DNA of 64,000 nucleotides from Bradyrhizobium oligotrophicum S58 (GCF_000344805.1 NC_020453.1:310001-374000), one strand, 5' to 3'. Numbered from the stretch's first letter, positions 25,368 to 33,226 are shown. A program made the numbers and translations. The notes: generated from the letters alone by a model not told the origin.

Positions 25368-26297
25368 TCAGCGCGGACCTGCTGCGGTGATGAAGCCCGC
25401 GACCGCCTCGATCATGTCGGGATCGAGCGGGCGGTCCGGGTCGTTGTAGGAGGCGATATTCTCGTCCTCGCTGGAGACGTCGACCAGCACGTGGTTCATG
25501 TCCGGCAGCCACAGCGTCTTGGCGGCGGGCGCGGCAGCGGCGAGCGCAACCATGTCGAGGCGTGCGATCTGGTGGTCGCGGGCGCCGCCGACGATCAGGA
25601 TCGGCATCGTGAGCTGCTTCAGCGGATCGATCGGATCCTCGTTAAATGCGGAGCCGATGCTGGGCTGCATGCTCGGCGCGACCGGCAGCTCGGGCGGCGG
25701 GGGATCGACGACCTGTCCGGCCATGATGGCGTCGATCGCCTTCGCAACCGGCTCCATCTTCGTGGCCGGCAGCTTCTTCTCCAGCTGCGCCTTCAACAGG
25801 TCGCCCTGCCGCCGCGCCGACGCTGTGAGCAGCACCAGGCGGTCGACCGGGGTGCGGCGCGCAGTCAGGATCGCGACCAGGCCGCCTTCGCTATGGCCGA
25901 CGAGAACGATGCGGGCGAACTTGCCGCGCAGGAAGTCGACCAGCGAAGCGGCATCGTCGACATAGTCCTTGAAGCGGAAATCCTCCGGCCTGCCGAACTC
26001 CGCCTTCCAGCCGCGCGCGCCGCGCTTGTCATAGCGGAGGCTCGCGATGCCCCGCGCCGCCAGTTGCTCGGCGAGCTTCTTCAACGTCGCAGGCTTGAGC
26101 TGCGGCCCGTTGCCGTCCCGGTCGGTCGATCCGGAGCCGGCGATCAGCAGGGCGACGGGCGGCCGCTCGACGCCCGCCGGCGTCGTCAGCACGGCGTCGA
26201 GCGCGCCAATGCGCACGGCGCTCTCGTCGGCGAAGGCCGTCGGCGCGAGGACGGCCAAGGCCAGGATCAGCGCGCAACGGATGACGACGAACCGCAT
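25368..26297 (-). CDS. Secreted alpha/beta hydrolase
   Basis: The 309-residue protein has a signal peptide (MRFVVIRCALILALAVLAPT, cleavage at TAFA-DE) and an alpha/beta-hydrolase fold. Visible motifs are LLIAGSGSTDRDGNGP (oxyanion region), SLRYDKRGARG, the nucleophile elbow VGHSEGG, the acid in VGGARDHQI and the catalytic His in DMNHVLVD. It resembles YqjL/YuxL-like S9-type or dienelactone-hydrolase-like esterases; the substrate is unknown. Periplasmic location is predicted. It lies 3 bp downstream of the trm112-like gene on the same strand, so the two are co-transcribed. Confidence 0.82.
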   Translation of the reverse strand: MRFVVIRCALILALAVLAPTAFADESAVRIGALDAVLTTPAGVERPPVALLIAGSGSTDRDGNGPQLKPATLKKLAEQLAARGIASLRYDKRGARGWKAEFGRPEDFRFKDYVDDAASLVDFLRGKFARIVLVGHSEGGLVAILTARRTPVDRLVLLTASARRQGDLLKAQLEKKLPATKMEPVAKAIDAIMAGQVVDPPPPELPVAPSMQPSIGSAFNEDPIDPLKQLTMPILIVGGARDHQIARLDMVALAAAAPAAKTLWLPDMNHVLVDVSSEDENIASYNDPDRPLDPDMIEAVAGFITAAGPR

Positions 26298-26300
26298 GGC

Positions 26301-26498
26301 TCAGTCGATCTTCCGGGCTTCCTCGGGCAGCATGATCGGGATGCCGTCCCGGATCGGGTAGGCGAGCTTCGCCGCGCGCGAGACCAGCTCCTGCTTCGCC
26401 GCGTCATACTCCAGCGGTCCCTTGGTCATCGGGCACACCAGGATTTCGAGCAGCTTGGGATCGACGGAATTGGCGGGACGTTCGAGCGGGGCGTTCAT
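26301..26498 (-). CDS. Trm112 family protein (UPF0434)
   Basis: At 65 residues this is a bacterial Trm112-like protein with the hallmark [17 protein letters not shown] and [18 protein letters not shown]. Eukaryotic and archaeal Trm112 activate methyltransferases by forming beta-zippers; bacterial members are thought to act similarly, possibly with zinc, but only one cysteine remains here, as is usual in alphaproteobacteria. In related genomes it generally follows the LON-domain and thioredoxin genes; here these are 2.6 kb away. It directly precedes the secreted hydrolase. Confidence 0.9.
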   Translation of the reverse strand: MNAPLERPANSVDPKLLEILVCPMTKGPLEYDAAKQELVSRAAKLAYPIRDGIPIMLPEEARKID

Positions 26499-26553
26499 GG
26501 CAAGGATCTCCGGCGGGCGCTCTCTAGCACATCGGCTGCGCCGCTGTCCTCAC

Positions 26554-27096
26554 TCAAGGCTTGTGCAGCGCGAACCGGATCAGTTCGTCGATCACCGCCT
26601 GCTGCCGTTCGGCCGGCAGTGGCCGCTCCGCAAGCGCGTGGCCGAGAAAGGCCCAGTACAGCACCTGCGCGCGGGCCTGCGCGATATCTGGCAGCAGACC
26701 CTCGGCCGTGAGCTGGCTCGCGACGTAGCCGAGCCGCCGCTTGTCGATGGCCTGGACGGCCTGGCGGGCGGCCGGGTCGGAGGCGGCCCAGCTGCGCACC
26801 GCCCGCTCCAGGGTCAGCCGGATCGTGAAGGTGCGCCGGAGCAGCACGGCGATCGCCGGCTCCGGGCCGGCGCTCGCCTCCACCCCGGTGATGATCTGCT
26901 CGGCGGCGATCTCGCGCCAATGCTTCAGGAGCTCTGCGTGGTACGCCGCGACGTCGGCGAAGTGCCAGTAGAAGCTGCCGCGCGACACGCCCATCGCCTT
27001 GGCCAGCGGCTCGGCCTTGAGCGCCGTGAAGCCTTTGCTGGCCAGCACCTCGAGACCCAGGTCCAGCCAGTCCTTCGCCGCGAGCTGCTCGTTCAT
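26554..27096 (-). CDS. TetR/AcrR family transcriptional regulator
   Basis: The 180-residue protein starts at the ATG at 27096; the longer frame to 27156 would cover operator sequence. Residues about 8-52 are the TetR HTH (WLDLGLEVLASKGFTALKAE, then MGVSRGSFYWHFADVAAYH). The C-terminal domain binds an unknown ligand and ends ERQQAVIDELIRFALHKP. It is divergent from a small membrane-protein gene, and the 89 bp between them contain two similar palindromes (27118-27131 and 27160-27177), so self-regulation and regulation of the membrane protein are likely. Confidence 0.87.
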   Translation of the reverse strand: MNEQLAAKDWLDLGLEVLASKGFTALKAEPLAKAMGVSRGSFYWHFADVAAYHAELLKHWREIAAEQIITGVEASAGPEPAIAVLLRRTFTIRLTLERAVRSWAASDPAARQAVQAIDKRRLGYVASQLTAEGLLPDIAQARAQVLYWAFLGHALAERPLPAERQQAVIDELIRFALHKP

Positions 27097-27117
27097 GTCG
27101 TCACCGCCACCAACACC

Positions 27118-27131
27118 ATACATAAGTGTAT
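27118..27131. promoter_or_regulatory. TetR-type operator, site 1
   Basis: ATACA-TAAG-TGTAT: perfect 5-bp inverted arms with a 4-bp spacer, located 21 bp before the regulator's start codon. It shares the ATACA-N4-TGTAT consensus with site 2, 44 bp away centre to centre. Confidence 0.6.
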
Positions 27132-27159
27132 TGACGAGCGCCAGCGCCGGACGCATGAT

Positions 27160-27177
27160 CCATACACAACTGTATGG
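27160..27177. promoter_or_regulatory. TetR-type operator, site 2
   Basis: CCATACA-CAAC-TGTATGG: perfect 7-bp inverted arms with a 4-bp spacer. It ends 8 bp before the start codon of the membrane protein and overlaps its ribosome-binding site, so occupancy would block initiation. Confidence 0.65.
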
Positions 27178-27185
27178 AGATTCAC

Positions 27186-27536
27186 ATGCGTGACATGTTG
27201 TTGCTGGCTGCGGGGCTGGTCGCGATCACCGTCGCTCTGATCCACGGCGTCCTCGGCGAAACCGTCGTATTCGCGCGCGCCACCATTTCGCCGGAACGGT
27301 TGCGCACGCTGCTGCGGCTGGTCTGGCAGGCCGGCACGGTGGCATGGATCGGTTGCGGCGTGCTGCTGATCGCAGCCCCGTGGATGGGCTCCGAGCCGGC
27401 GCGACATTGGACCGTGATCACGGTGATCGTCGTGTTCGCCTTTGCCGCATGCGCCAACGCACTGGCGACGCGGGCGCGTCACTTCGGCTGGGTCATGCTC
27501 GCCGGCGTCGTCGTGCTGGCCGCGGCGGGCTATTGA
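27186..27536 (+). CDS. Small integral membrane protein under TetR control
   Basis: The 116-residue protein has four predicted membrane helices (MLLLAAGLVAITVALIHGVL, TLLRLVWQAGTVAWIGCGVL, VITVIVVFAFAACANALATR and VMLAGVVVLAAAGY). I chose the ATG at 27186 because GGAG lies 6 bases upstream; an ATG at 27174 lies inside the operator. Conserved His and Trp residues (IHGVLGE, VWQAG, HFGWV) suggest a family, but I do not recognise the function. Four-helix proteins divergent from TetR genes are often permease-like or stress-response proteins; that is inference only. Confidence 0.7.
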   Translation: MRDMLLLAAGLVAITVALIHGVLGETVVFARATISPERLRTLLRLVWQAGTVAWIGCGVLLIAAPWMGSEPARHWTVITVIVVFAFAACANALATRARHFGWVMLAGVVVLAAAGY

Positions 27537-27553
27537 GGCGCCGGGTCTGCAAC

Positions 27554-27632
27554 GTCTTTGCTTGCCGGTCTTTGCCAATCTTTCTTTGCCAGCTCTTTCT
27601 TTGCCAGTTCTTTCTTTGCCAAGTCTTTGCTT
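27554..27632. repeat. Imperfect 15-bp tandem repeat
   Basis: At least four consecutive units follow the pattern TTTGCCARNTCTTTC (for example TTTGCCAGCTCTTTC and TTTGCCAGTTCTTTC), flanked by partial copies of GTCTTTGC. The array is strikingly pyrimidine-rich on the plus strand and unlike the surrounding GC-rich DNA. Confidence 0.8.
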
Positions 27633-27784
27633 CATGTCCGCCTTGGGGCGAGGATCAAACCGCCACGCTTCGCTCGCAAACAGCAATGCACGGCAAGGAT
27701 GTGTCGGGCGGACGAATTTCGTAACCAAAGGAAGCCGCTGGGCCGGCGGGCGCCAAGTGCTCGCCACTGCCGCGACACATTCGC

Positions 27785-27799
27785 CTAGAATGGTTCAAG
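27785..27799. promoter_or_regulatory. ICE-like (Irr) motif upstream of the iron-uptake genes
   Basis: CTAGAA-TGG-TTCAAG is an imperfect inverted repeat with the 6-3-6 layout of the iron control element TTAGAA-N3-TTCTAA bound by Irr in Bradyrhizobium; nine of twelve consensus positions match. It lies about 140 bp before the cupredoxin gene. Weak support. Confidence 0.3.
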
Positions 27800-27939
27800 C
27801 TTAGAAGGAGTCTCTTTGCAGACCCGGCGGCGGAGCGCTTAACGTTCCGTTGTCGCGAACAGGTGCCTCGGCGTCGATGTCAATGCGGATGCGTACCGGT
27901 TCTCCGATTTGCATTGTCTGGATACGAGAGGGCTGATCG

Positions 27940-28284
27940 ATGTTTGTCGACATGGTGCGGAAGTTGATGGTGGTGGGAAGCGCCGGCATGCTGCTGATGG
28001 CGGCGCAGGTGCACGCCGCGGGGCCGAACGAGATCTGCCTCACTTACGCGAACGGGCAGTTCGAGCCCAAGGAGCCGACCGTGCCCGCCGACTCGCCGCT
28101 GACGATCCGCGTCAAGAACATGGACGCCAAGGCGATGGAGTTCGAGAGCGAGACGCTGAAGATCGAGAAGGTGGTTGCGGCCAACAGCGAGGCCGTCCTC
28201 AATGTCCGCGCCATGAAGTCGGGACGCTACGAGTTCTACAACGACTTCAATGAAAAGGCCCGCGGCTTCATCAACGTTCAATAG
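27940..28284 (+). CDS. Periplasmic cupredoxin-domain protein (iron uptake)
   Basis: The 114-residue product has a signal peptide (to QVHAA) and a cupredoxin_1-type beta-barrel (EICLTYANGQFEPKEPTVPA, then PLTIRVKNMDAKAMEFESET and GRYEFYNDFNEKARGFINVQ). Copper ligands are not obvious: the region where blue-copper proteins have His/Cys has Tyr and Asp, as in the EfeO/FtrA-type cupredoxins that bind iron or copper loosely. It lies 11 bp before the FTR1 permease, so it probably delivers or oxidises ferrous iron for it. The start has AGAGGG about 8 bases upstream. Confidence 0.82.
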   Translation: MFVDMVRKLMVVGSAGMLLMAAQVHAAGPNEICLTYANGQFEPKEPTVPADSPLTIRVKNMDAKAMEFESETLKIEKVVAANSEAVLNVRAMKSGRYEFYNDFNEKARGFINVQ

Positions 28285-28295
28285 GTCATCGTCAA

Positions 28296-29126
28296 ATGCT
28301 CGCCGCGCTGATCATCGTCTTTCGTGAGGTGTTTGAGGCTGGCCTGATCGTCGGCATCGTGCTGGCCGTCACCAGCGCCGTGCCGCATCGGCTGCGATGG
28401 ATCGGCGCCGGCCTGTTCGCGGGCCTCGCCGGGGCATGCGTCGTCGCCGCCTTCGCAGGCTCGTTGACGCAGCTGTTCGAAGGCATGGGGCAGGAGTTGT
28501 TCAACGCGGCCATTCTGACGACGGCCGTGGTCATGCTGACCTGGCACAACGTCTGGATGGCGCGGCACGGTCGCGAGATGGCCAGTGAGCTGCGGACGAT
28601 GGGGCAGGCCGTGGCCGAAGGGGCGCGGCCGCTGGTTGCGCTGGCGACGGTGATCGCGATTGCGGTCCTGCGCGAAGGCAGCGAAGTGGCGTTGTTCCTC
28701 TACGGTGTGGCGGCTGCGGGCGATGGCGGAGGCCGGGCGCTGCTCGGCGGCGGCTTCATCGGCCTGCTGCTCGGGGTCACGGTATGCCTTGCGACCTATT
28801 TCGGGCTGATGCGCATCCCGCCGCGCGCCCTGTTCAGGACGACCACGGTGCTGATCACGCTGCTGTCGGCCGGTATGGCCGCCCAGGCGGTGTTCTTCCT
28901 GGCCCGCGCCAACTGGCTGACCACGTTCGATCAGGTGCTGTGGGATTCCAGCGCGGTTCTGCCGGAGCGTGGTGTCGCCGGCCGGACGCTGAAGGCGCTG
29001 ATCGGCTACACGGACCAGCCGACGGCCATGCAGCTCATGGTGTATGTGGGCGTGATCGTCGCGACCATCGCCCTCATGCGTCTCACGGCCATGCCGCCGG
29101 CGCCGCGCATCGCCGCCGCCGAATGA
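28296..29126 (+). CDS. FTR1 family iron permease
   Basis: The 276-residue inner-membrane permease of the FTR1/EfeU family imports iron. It has seven predicted helices and two REXXE iron motifs: R10-E14 (FREVFEAG) in helix 1 and R126-E130 (LREGSEVALF) in helix 4. Length fits EfeU. It is co-transcribed with the cupredoxin (11-bp gap). The peroxidase (EfeB) or the ferredoxin-like and P19 partners of other FTR1 systems are not present, so the module is minimal. Gene symbols efeU or ftrC apply loosely. Confidence 0.9.
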   Translation: MLAALIIVFREVFEAGLIVGIVLAVTSAVPHRLRWIGAGLFAGLAGACVVAAFAGSLTQLFEGMGQELFNAAILTTAVVMLTWHNVWMARHGREMASELRTMGQAVAEGARPLVALATVIAIAVLREGSEVALFLYGVAAAGDGGGRALLGGGFIGLLLGVTVCLATYFGLMRIPPRALFRTTTVLITLLSAGMAAQAVFFLARANWLTTFDQVLWDSSAVLPERGVAGRTLKALIGYTDQPTAMQLMVYVGVIVATIALMRLTAMPPAPRIAAAE

Positions 29127-29801
29127 TCATTGCAGCGGCGGATCGCCCGAGGTCCGCTTCTTGGCGAGATCCATCTCGGTGACCGCGACCAGGATTTCGG
29201 CACGGGTCTTCAGGTCCGGCGCCTCGAGCATGGCCTGCTTCTCCGCCGGCCCATATGGCGACATCATGGCCAGCGCGTTGACCAGCGCCTCGTTCGGCGC
29301 CGCCTCGATGCCGGCCCAGTCGACCTTGAGATTGTTGGCCTTGAGGAAATCGGTGAGGACCGCCAGGAGGGCGTCGCGGTCGACCGCGCTTTCGCCCTTG
29401 CGGGCCGTGAAGTCGTCGATGAACGGGAAGTAGTCGACCTTGCACTGACGGTACGACGTCAGCACCGTCATTTCCTCGACCACCTTGAAGCGGGACACGC
29501 CGGTGAGCTCGAGGATGTAGCGCCCGTCGCCGGATTCGGCCAATTGCGTGATCCGGCCGACGCAGCCGACCTTGAACAGGACCGGCCTGTCCTCGCTGGA
29601 GGAGTGCGTGACGTCGGGCTGGATCATGCCGATCAGGCGATGGCCGTCGCGAAACGAGTCGTCGACCATCGCGAGGTAGCGCGGCTCGAAAATGTTCAGC
29701 GGCATTTGGCCGCGCGGCAGCAGCAGGGCGCCGGCCAGCGGAAACACCGGGATGATCTCCGGCAGCTCGGCAGGACCGCGATATTCGGCATTGATCGGCA
29801 T
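29127..29801 (-). CDS. LON N-terminal (substrate-binding) domain protein
   Basis: The 224-residue protein starts at the ATG at 29801 (MPINAEYRGPAELPEIIPVF); the frame continues to 29978 but that part overlaps the end of the upstream gene. It consists only of the Lon N-terminal domain: IPVFPLAGALLLPRGQMPLN, IFEPRYLAMVDDSF and GCVGRITQLAESGDGRY. There is no AAA+ ATPase or protease domain, so it is not Lon itself; such stand-alone proteins probably bind unfolded proteins or adapt them. It follows the cnoX-like gene (62-bp gap), a conserved pairing. Its stop codon meets the FTR1 stop, the two genes converging without a gap. Confidence 0.9.
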   Translation of the reverse strand: MPINAEYRGPAELPEIIPVFPLAGALLLPRGQMPLNIFEPRYLAMVDDSFRDGHRLIGMIQPDVTHSSSEDRPVLFKVGCVGRITQLAESGDGRYILELTGVSRFKVVEEMTVLTSYRQCKVDYFPFIDDFTARKGESAVDRDALLAVLTDFLKANNLKVDWAGIEAAPNEALVNALAMMSPYGPAEKQAMLEAPDLKTRAEILVAVTEMDLAKKRTSGDPPLQ

Positions 29802-29863
29802 GCGATACCTCGTGTCCGCTCGACTGATGTCCGCGAAAGCGTATGCGCCCCGCCCAGCTGCGT

Positions 29864-30784
29864 TTACGAAAACAGGATCGTCGACAGCCGCTTGCGGCCC
29901 TCGACGGTGGCTTCGTCGGCGCCGCCCCAGGCCTCGAAGAACTGCACGAGCTGCTTTCGCGCGCCGTCCTCGTTCCATTTGCGGTCGCGCTTGACGATCT
30001 CGAGCAACTGGTCGGTGGCTTCCTTCCGCTTGCCGGCGGCGTTCAGCGCCGTTGCCAGCTCGAAACGCGCCTGATGGTCGAGCGGATCAGCGGCGACCTT
30101 CTGCTCGAGATCCCCGATCGGTCCCAACGACTGCGCCTGCTCGGCGAGATCGATCGCGGCCTGCACCGCCGAGACGGCCGAATCGTTGCGCTTGGCTTCC
30201 GGGACCTGCGCCAGCGTCTCGCGGGCCTGGTCGATCGCACCGGCTTCGACGTAGCATCTGGCGAGGCCGGCGAGGGCGGGGATGTTGCCGGCATCGATCG
30301 ACAGCACCTCGGCATAGATCTGCGCCGCGCCGGCGGGATCGCCTTCGGCCAGCACCGCCTCGGCTTCCTTGATGATCTCGGCGATGTCGGGCTCGCCAGC
30401 GCCCGGGACGCCCTTTGTCAGCTTCTCGATGAAGGCGTTGACCTGACTTTCGGGCACGGCGCCCATGAAGCCATCGGCGGGCCGTCCGCCTACGAAGGCG
30501 ATCACGGCCGGGATCGACTGGATGCCCATCTGGCCGGGAATGGCCGGATGCTCGTCGATGTTCATCTTGACCAGCTTGACCTTGCCCTTGGCCGCCTTGA
30601 CGGCCTTTTCCAGGATGGGGGTCAATTGCTTGCACGGTCCGCACCACGGCGCCCAGAAGTCGATCAGGACCGGCTGACGTTTCGATTCTTCGATGACGTC
30701 CTTCACGAAGCTCTGGGTCGTGGTGTCCTTGATCAGATCCGGCACCTGCGGCGCCGCTCCGCCGTCCTGCTCAACAATGGTCAC
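29864..30784 (-). CDS. CnoX (YbbN)-type thioredoxin-TPR chaperone
   Basis: The 306-residue protein has a thioredoxin domain (residues about 20-125) with the active site WCGPC (C48, C51) in LIDFWAPWCGPCKQL, then a TPR-like C-terminal half (about 130-305; EAEAVLAEGDPAGAAQIYAE, LAGLARCYVEAGAIDQARE). This is the CnoX architecture: a cytoplasmic holdase that protects oxidised proteins and passes them to GroEL. E. coli CnoX lacks thioredoxin activity, but with both cysteines this protein may also be an oxidoreductase, as in Caulobacter. The start is GTG at 30782-30784 with GAGGAT upstream. It heads the operon with the LON-domain gene. Confidence 0.9.
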   Translation of the reverse strand: MTIVEQDGGAAPQVPDLIKDTTTQSFVKDVIEESKRQPVLIDFWAPWCGPCKQLTPILEKAVKAAKGKVKLVKMNIDEHPAIPGQMGIQSIPAVIAFVGGRPADGFMGAVPESQVNAFIEKLTKGVPGAGEPDIAEIIKEAEAVLAEGDPAGAAQIYAEVLSIDAGNIPALAGLARCYVEAGAIDQARETLAQVPEAKRNDSAVSAVQAAIDLAEQAQSLGPIGDLEQKVAADPLDHQARFELATALNAAGKRKEATDQLLEIVKRDRKWNEDGARKQLVQFFEAWGGADEATVEGRKRLSTILFS

Positions 30785-30988
30785 GGGGATCCTCGTCCAA
30801 AAAACTGGATGGACGGCGAACCGGGAACCGGCTGCCGCCGCGCCTCAATACACGGTTTCCTTCACTTAAGTGGCGGTCGTTACGGAAATTTCAATCTGCT
30901 CCCACGGCCTCGGGCTGTCGGAGACCGGGTGGCCGGGACGCCGTGAGCCGACGATCCTGCCGTCTACGTCGCCCCCTGGAGACCTCTC

Positions 30989-31456
30989 ATGCCCAAAGCC
31001 TACTACAGCACCGTGTTCACGCAATCCGCAGCCGAGATCTGGCAAAACATTCGCGATTTCAACAGCTACCCAATCTGGATCGACGGTGCCGGTTTCAGCG
31101 AGATCGAGGACGGCAGATCCGGCGATGCCGTGGGGGCGGTCCGTCATGCGCGCTACCAGGACCGGCACATACGTCAACGTCTGCTGGCGCTCTCCGACGT
31201 CGAGCGGTTTCAGACCTATGAATTCTGCGGCCCCGCGTCGCTGCCGGTCCATGATTTCCAGGCGACGTTACGGGTGACGCCGATCGTCGATGGCGACCGG
31301 ACTTTCGTCGAGTGGTGGGCCAACTTTGATTGCGAACCTGGCGCACGTGACGAGCTGGTTGCAACGCTTCGCGGCTGGTTCGGCGGGTGGCTGGAATCAC
31401 TGCGGCGGACGGTCGCCCTTCATCATGCCGAGGCGGCGCAGGAGGTTCGCGGCTAG
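30989..31456 (+). CDS. SRPBCC family protein (polyketide cyclase/dehydrase-like)
   Basis: The 155-residue protein has the START/SRPBCC helix-grip fold: AAEIWQNIRDFNSYPIWIDG at the N-terminus, DGRSGDAVGAVRHARY, a core strand FEFCGPASLPVHDFQATLRV type region, and RTFVEWWANFDCEPG, ending in a long C-terminal helix LRGWFGGWLESLRRTVALHH. The fold encloses a hydrophobic cavity that binds a small ligand; the ligand and any catalytic role are unknown. No signal peptide is seen. It stands alone between the cnoX gene and tRNA-Gly. Confidence 0.85.
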   Translation: MPKAYYSTVFTQSAAEIWQNIRDFNSYPIWIDGAGFSEIEDGRSGDAVGAVRHARYQDRHIRQRLLALSDVERFQTYEFCGPASLPVHDFQATLRVTPIVDGDRTFVEWWANFDCEPGARDELVATLRGWFGGWLESLRRTVALHHAEAAQEVRG

Positions 31457-31669
31457 GAGGGGTGCCAGTCGTTCCCTATTGAAGCGCAGAACACGGCCAC
31501 CGCGCTCGACAGATCGGAATCGGCCGATTCGGGGCCAAGGCCCGGCGTTTCGATCTGGAACCACGAAATATTGTTCGATCTCAAACGTCGCAGACCTGTT
31601 GCATTCGTCCGCAGCATTTGGCATAGGTCTGCCCGTCGCTGGCGGCCAAGCTGCCCAGGCGTCACGGAT

Positions 31670-31744
<75 letters not shown>

Positions 31745-31765
31745 AAACACCTTCTCTGGCACCGC

Positions 31766-33226
31766 TCACTTGATCGCTCCGATGGACTTGCCCGTTGCGG
31801 GCAGAGACCAAGCTGCGAATGCATCGGCGAACGCCTTGTCTCCGCTCGGACCTTTGGCGATCGCGATAATTCCCCGACGCTGATTCATGTAGACGAGTGG
31901 AATATCGAACCACTGACGGCCGAGGAGCAGCTGTTCGTTGCGCTCGCGATCCGCTTCGACATTGGAGAACCCGACCAGGAACGAGCCTTCGGTGACCTTC
32001 ACGGCGAGGCCGGCGAGGGGCGTGCCGCGCGCCTTCTCTTCCGTCTTCATCAGGATGCCGGGCAGGTTGCTGATACCGCCGCCGGGAAAGTCCGGTCCGA
32101 GGCGGAAGGTCACTTCGGCAAGATGACTGGCCGGCATGCTCGGATCCCGGTTCTGGCGCAGTTGGAGGGTCAGCTTCATCTTGCGCTCGGGAACCTCGAT
32201 GTCGGCGCGGATCGCCGTTGTCGGCTGGCCGGATTGCGCGTCCTTGATCGTCTCCGTCCGCCAGGCCACCGAGCCGGCATAGCGCCGGCCCTGCGGCTCC
32301 GCCGGGTCCTCGTCATAGAGCACGACGAGGCCAGGCGTGCGGGCATCCTGGGTGGCACTCTCCTTCGTCTGAGCCGGCGTCGTGCTTGCCGGCGCGGCCG
32401 CCTGGCGCGCAGCCGGGCTTGCCGCGCCGGGCGCTTTTTCGGCAGCCTGGTTCAGCGCGGTCTCGCCATCGATCGGCGTAAACATCACCACCGGATTTTG
32501 CGCCCGATCGGTCGCACGCCGAGTTGCGATCCCTGCCTCGATCAGGGGCTCGATGAGCCGACGTCCGGGCTGCTGCAGCGCGTCCGCCAGCGCCGTTGCA
32601 TAGACGCCGTGATTGTCCTTGCCGTGCTGCCCCGATCTGCCGGGCTGCGCGGCGAAGGCGAGCAATGTGCTCGCCGGCACCTGCATCGGTGCGAGCCCCG
32701 CCGCGAGACCGGCGATGCCGCGCGCTTCGAACGGATTGGACCGGAAGGCATCCAGGATCACGACGTTCTGCCGGCGGGGCGATCCGTCCAGCTCGCGCAG
32801 GACGGCCTCCAGGCTGCGCAGCTCGGTGTCGGCGTCGGACGCCTTTGCCGGCGCGGCGTCGACCGGGACGAGATAGTTCGTGCCGTTCAGATTGAGCCCA
32901 TAGCCGGCGTAGTAGATCAGCGCGATATCGGCGTCGGCGATCCGCCCCTTGAACTCTGCGATCGCACGATCAAAACCCGTTTTGCCGAGGTCGATCTGCG
33001 CAGCGCCGCCGCTCAAGGTGAAGCCGAGGCGAGCGAGTCTGTCGGCCAGCAGCCGCGCATCGGCGGCCGGCTCGTCCAGCAGCGGCGCGCGCTCGTGAAT
33101 GGAGTTTCCGATCACCAGCGCCACGCGCTTGTCCGCCGCGGCAGGTGCTGCGGCGGTCAGGATGGCGGTGACGAGAACGATGGTTGCAGACAACAGCCGT
33201 CCGACTCGCCCGATCACCCGACGCAT
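31766..33226 (-). CDS. Caspase-fold (peptidase C14) protein lacking both catalytic residues
   Basis: The 486-residue protein has a signal peptide (AILTAAAPAAA) and a caspase p20-like domain at about 33-250, beginning KRVALVIGNSIHE. Two conserved catalytic motifs are altered: the His of YAGHG is Tyr109 (YYAGYGLNLNG) and the Cys of DACR is Phe161 (VVILDAFRSNPFEARG). I checked both codons in the DNA (TAT and TTC). The second half is an Ala/Pro/Thr-rich linker followed by a beta-rich domain (about 300-470, VTFRLGPDFPGGGISNLPGI). So it is an export-targeted pseudocaspase, unlikely to cleave peptides. The start is supported by AGGAG 9 bases upstream. Alternative: a binding protein of unknown partner. 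Confidence 0.85.
   Translation of the reverse strand: MRRVIGRVGRLLSATIVLVTAILTAAAPAAADKRVALVIGNSIHERAPLLDEPAADARLLADRLARLGFTLSGGAAQIDLGKTGFDRAIAEFKGRIADADIALIYYAGYGLNLNGTNYLVPVDAAPAKASDADTELRSLEAVLRELDGSPRRQNVVILDAFRSNPFEARGIAGLAAGLAPMQVPASTLLAFAAQPGRSGQHGKDNHGVYATALADALQQPGRRLIEPLIEAGIATRRATDRAQNPVVMFTPIDGETALNQAAEKAPGAASPAARQAAAPASTTPAQTKESATQDARTPGLVVLYDEDPAEPQGRRYAGSVAWRTETIKDAQSGQPTTAIRADIEVPERKMKLTLQLRQNRDPSMPASHLAEVTFRLGPDFPGGGISNLPGILMKTEEKARGTPLAGLAVKVTEGSFLVGFSNVEADRERNEQLLLGRQWFDIPLVYMNQRRGIIAIAKGPSGDKAFADAFAAWSLPATGKSIGAIK

Larger units (their letters stand above)
27537..27939. other. Intergenic region with tandem repeats and a possible Irr site
   Basis: This 403-bp region separates the membrane-protein gene from the cupredoxin gene. 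It contains 15-bp tandem repeats (27554-27632) and an ICE-like motif (27785-27799), described separately. Frames across it translate to low-complexity sequence (SFFASSFFAS; KERTGKERAGKE on the other strand) and are not genes. Confidence 0.5.

Noticed and set aside
27174..27188. ATG at 27174 as start of the membrane protein
   Set aside because: It lies inside the operator and lacks a ribosome-binding site; the ATG at 27186 has GGAG at the right distance.
27554..27632. CRISPR array
   Set aside because: The 15-bp units are contiguous, without spacers, and no cas gene is present.
27093..27767. Minus-strand frame with KERTGKERAGKE repeats
   Set aside because: The repeat is a by-product of the 15-bp DNA tandem array; there is no start signal and it overlaps the membrane-protein gene.
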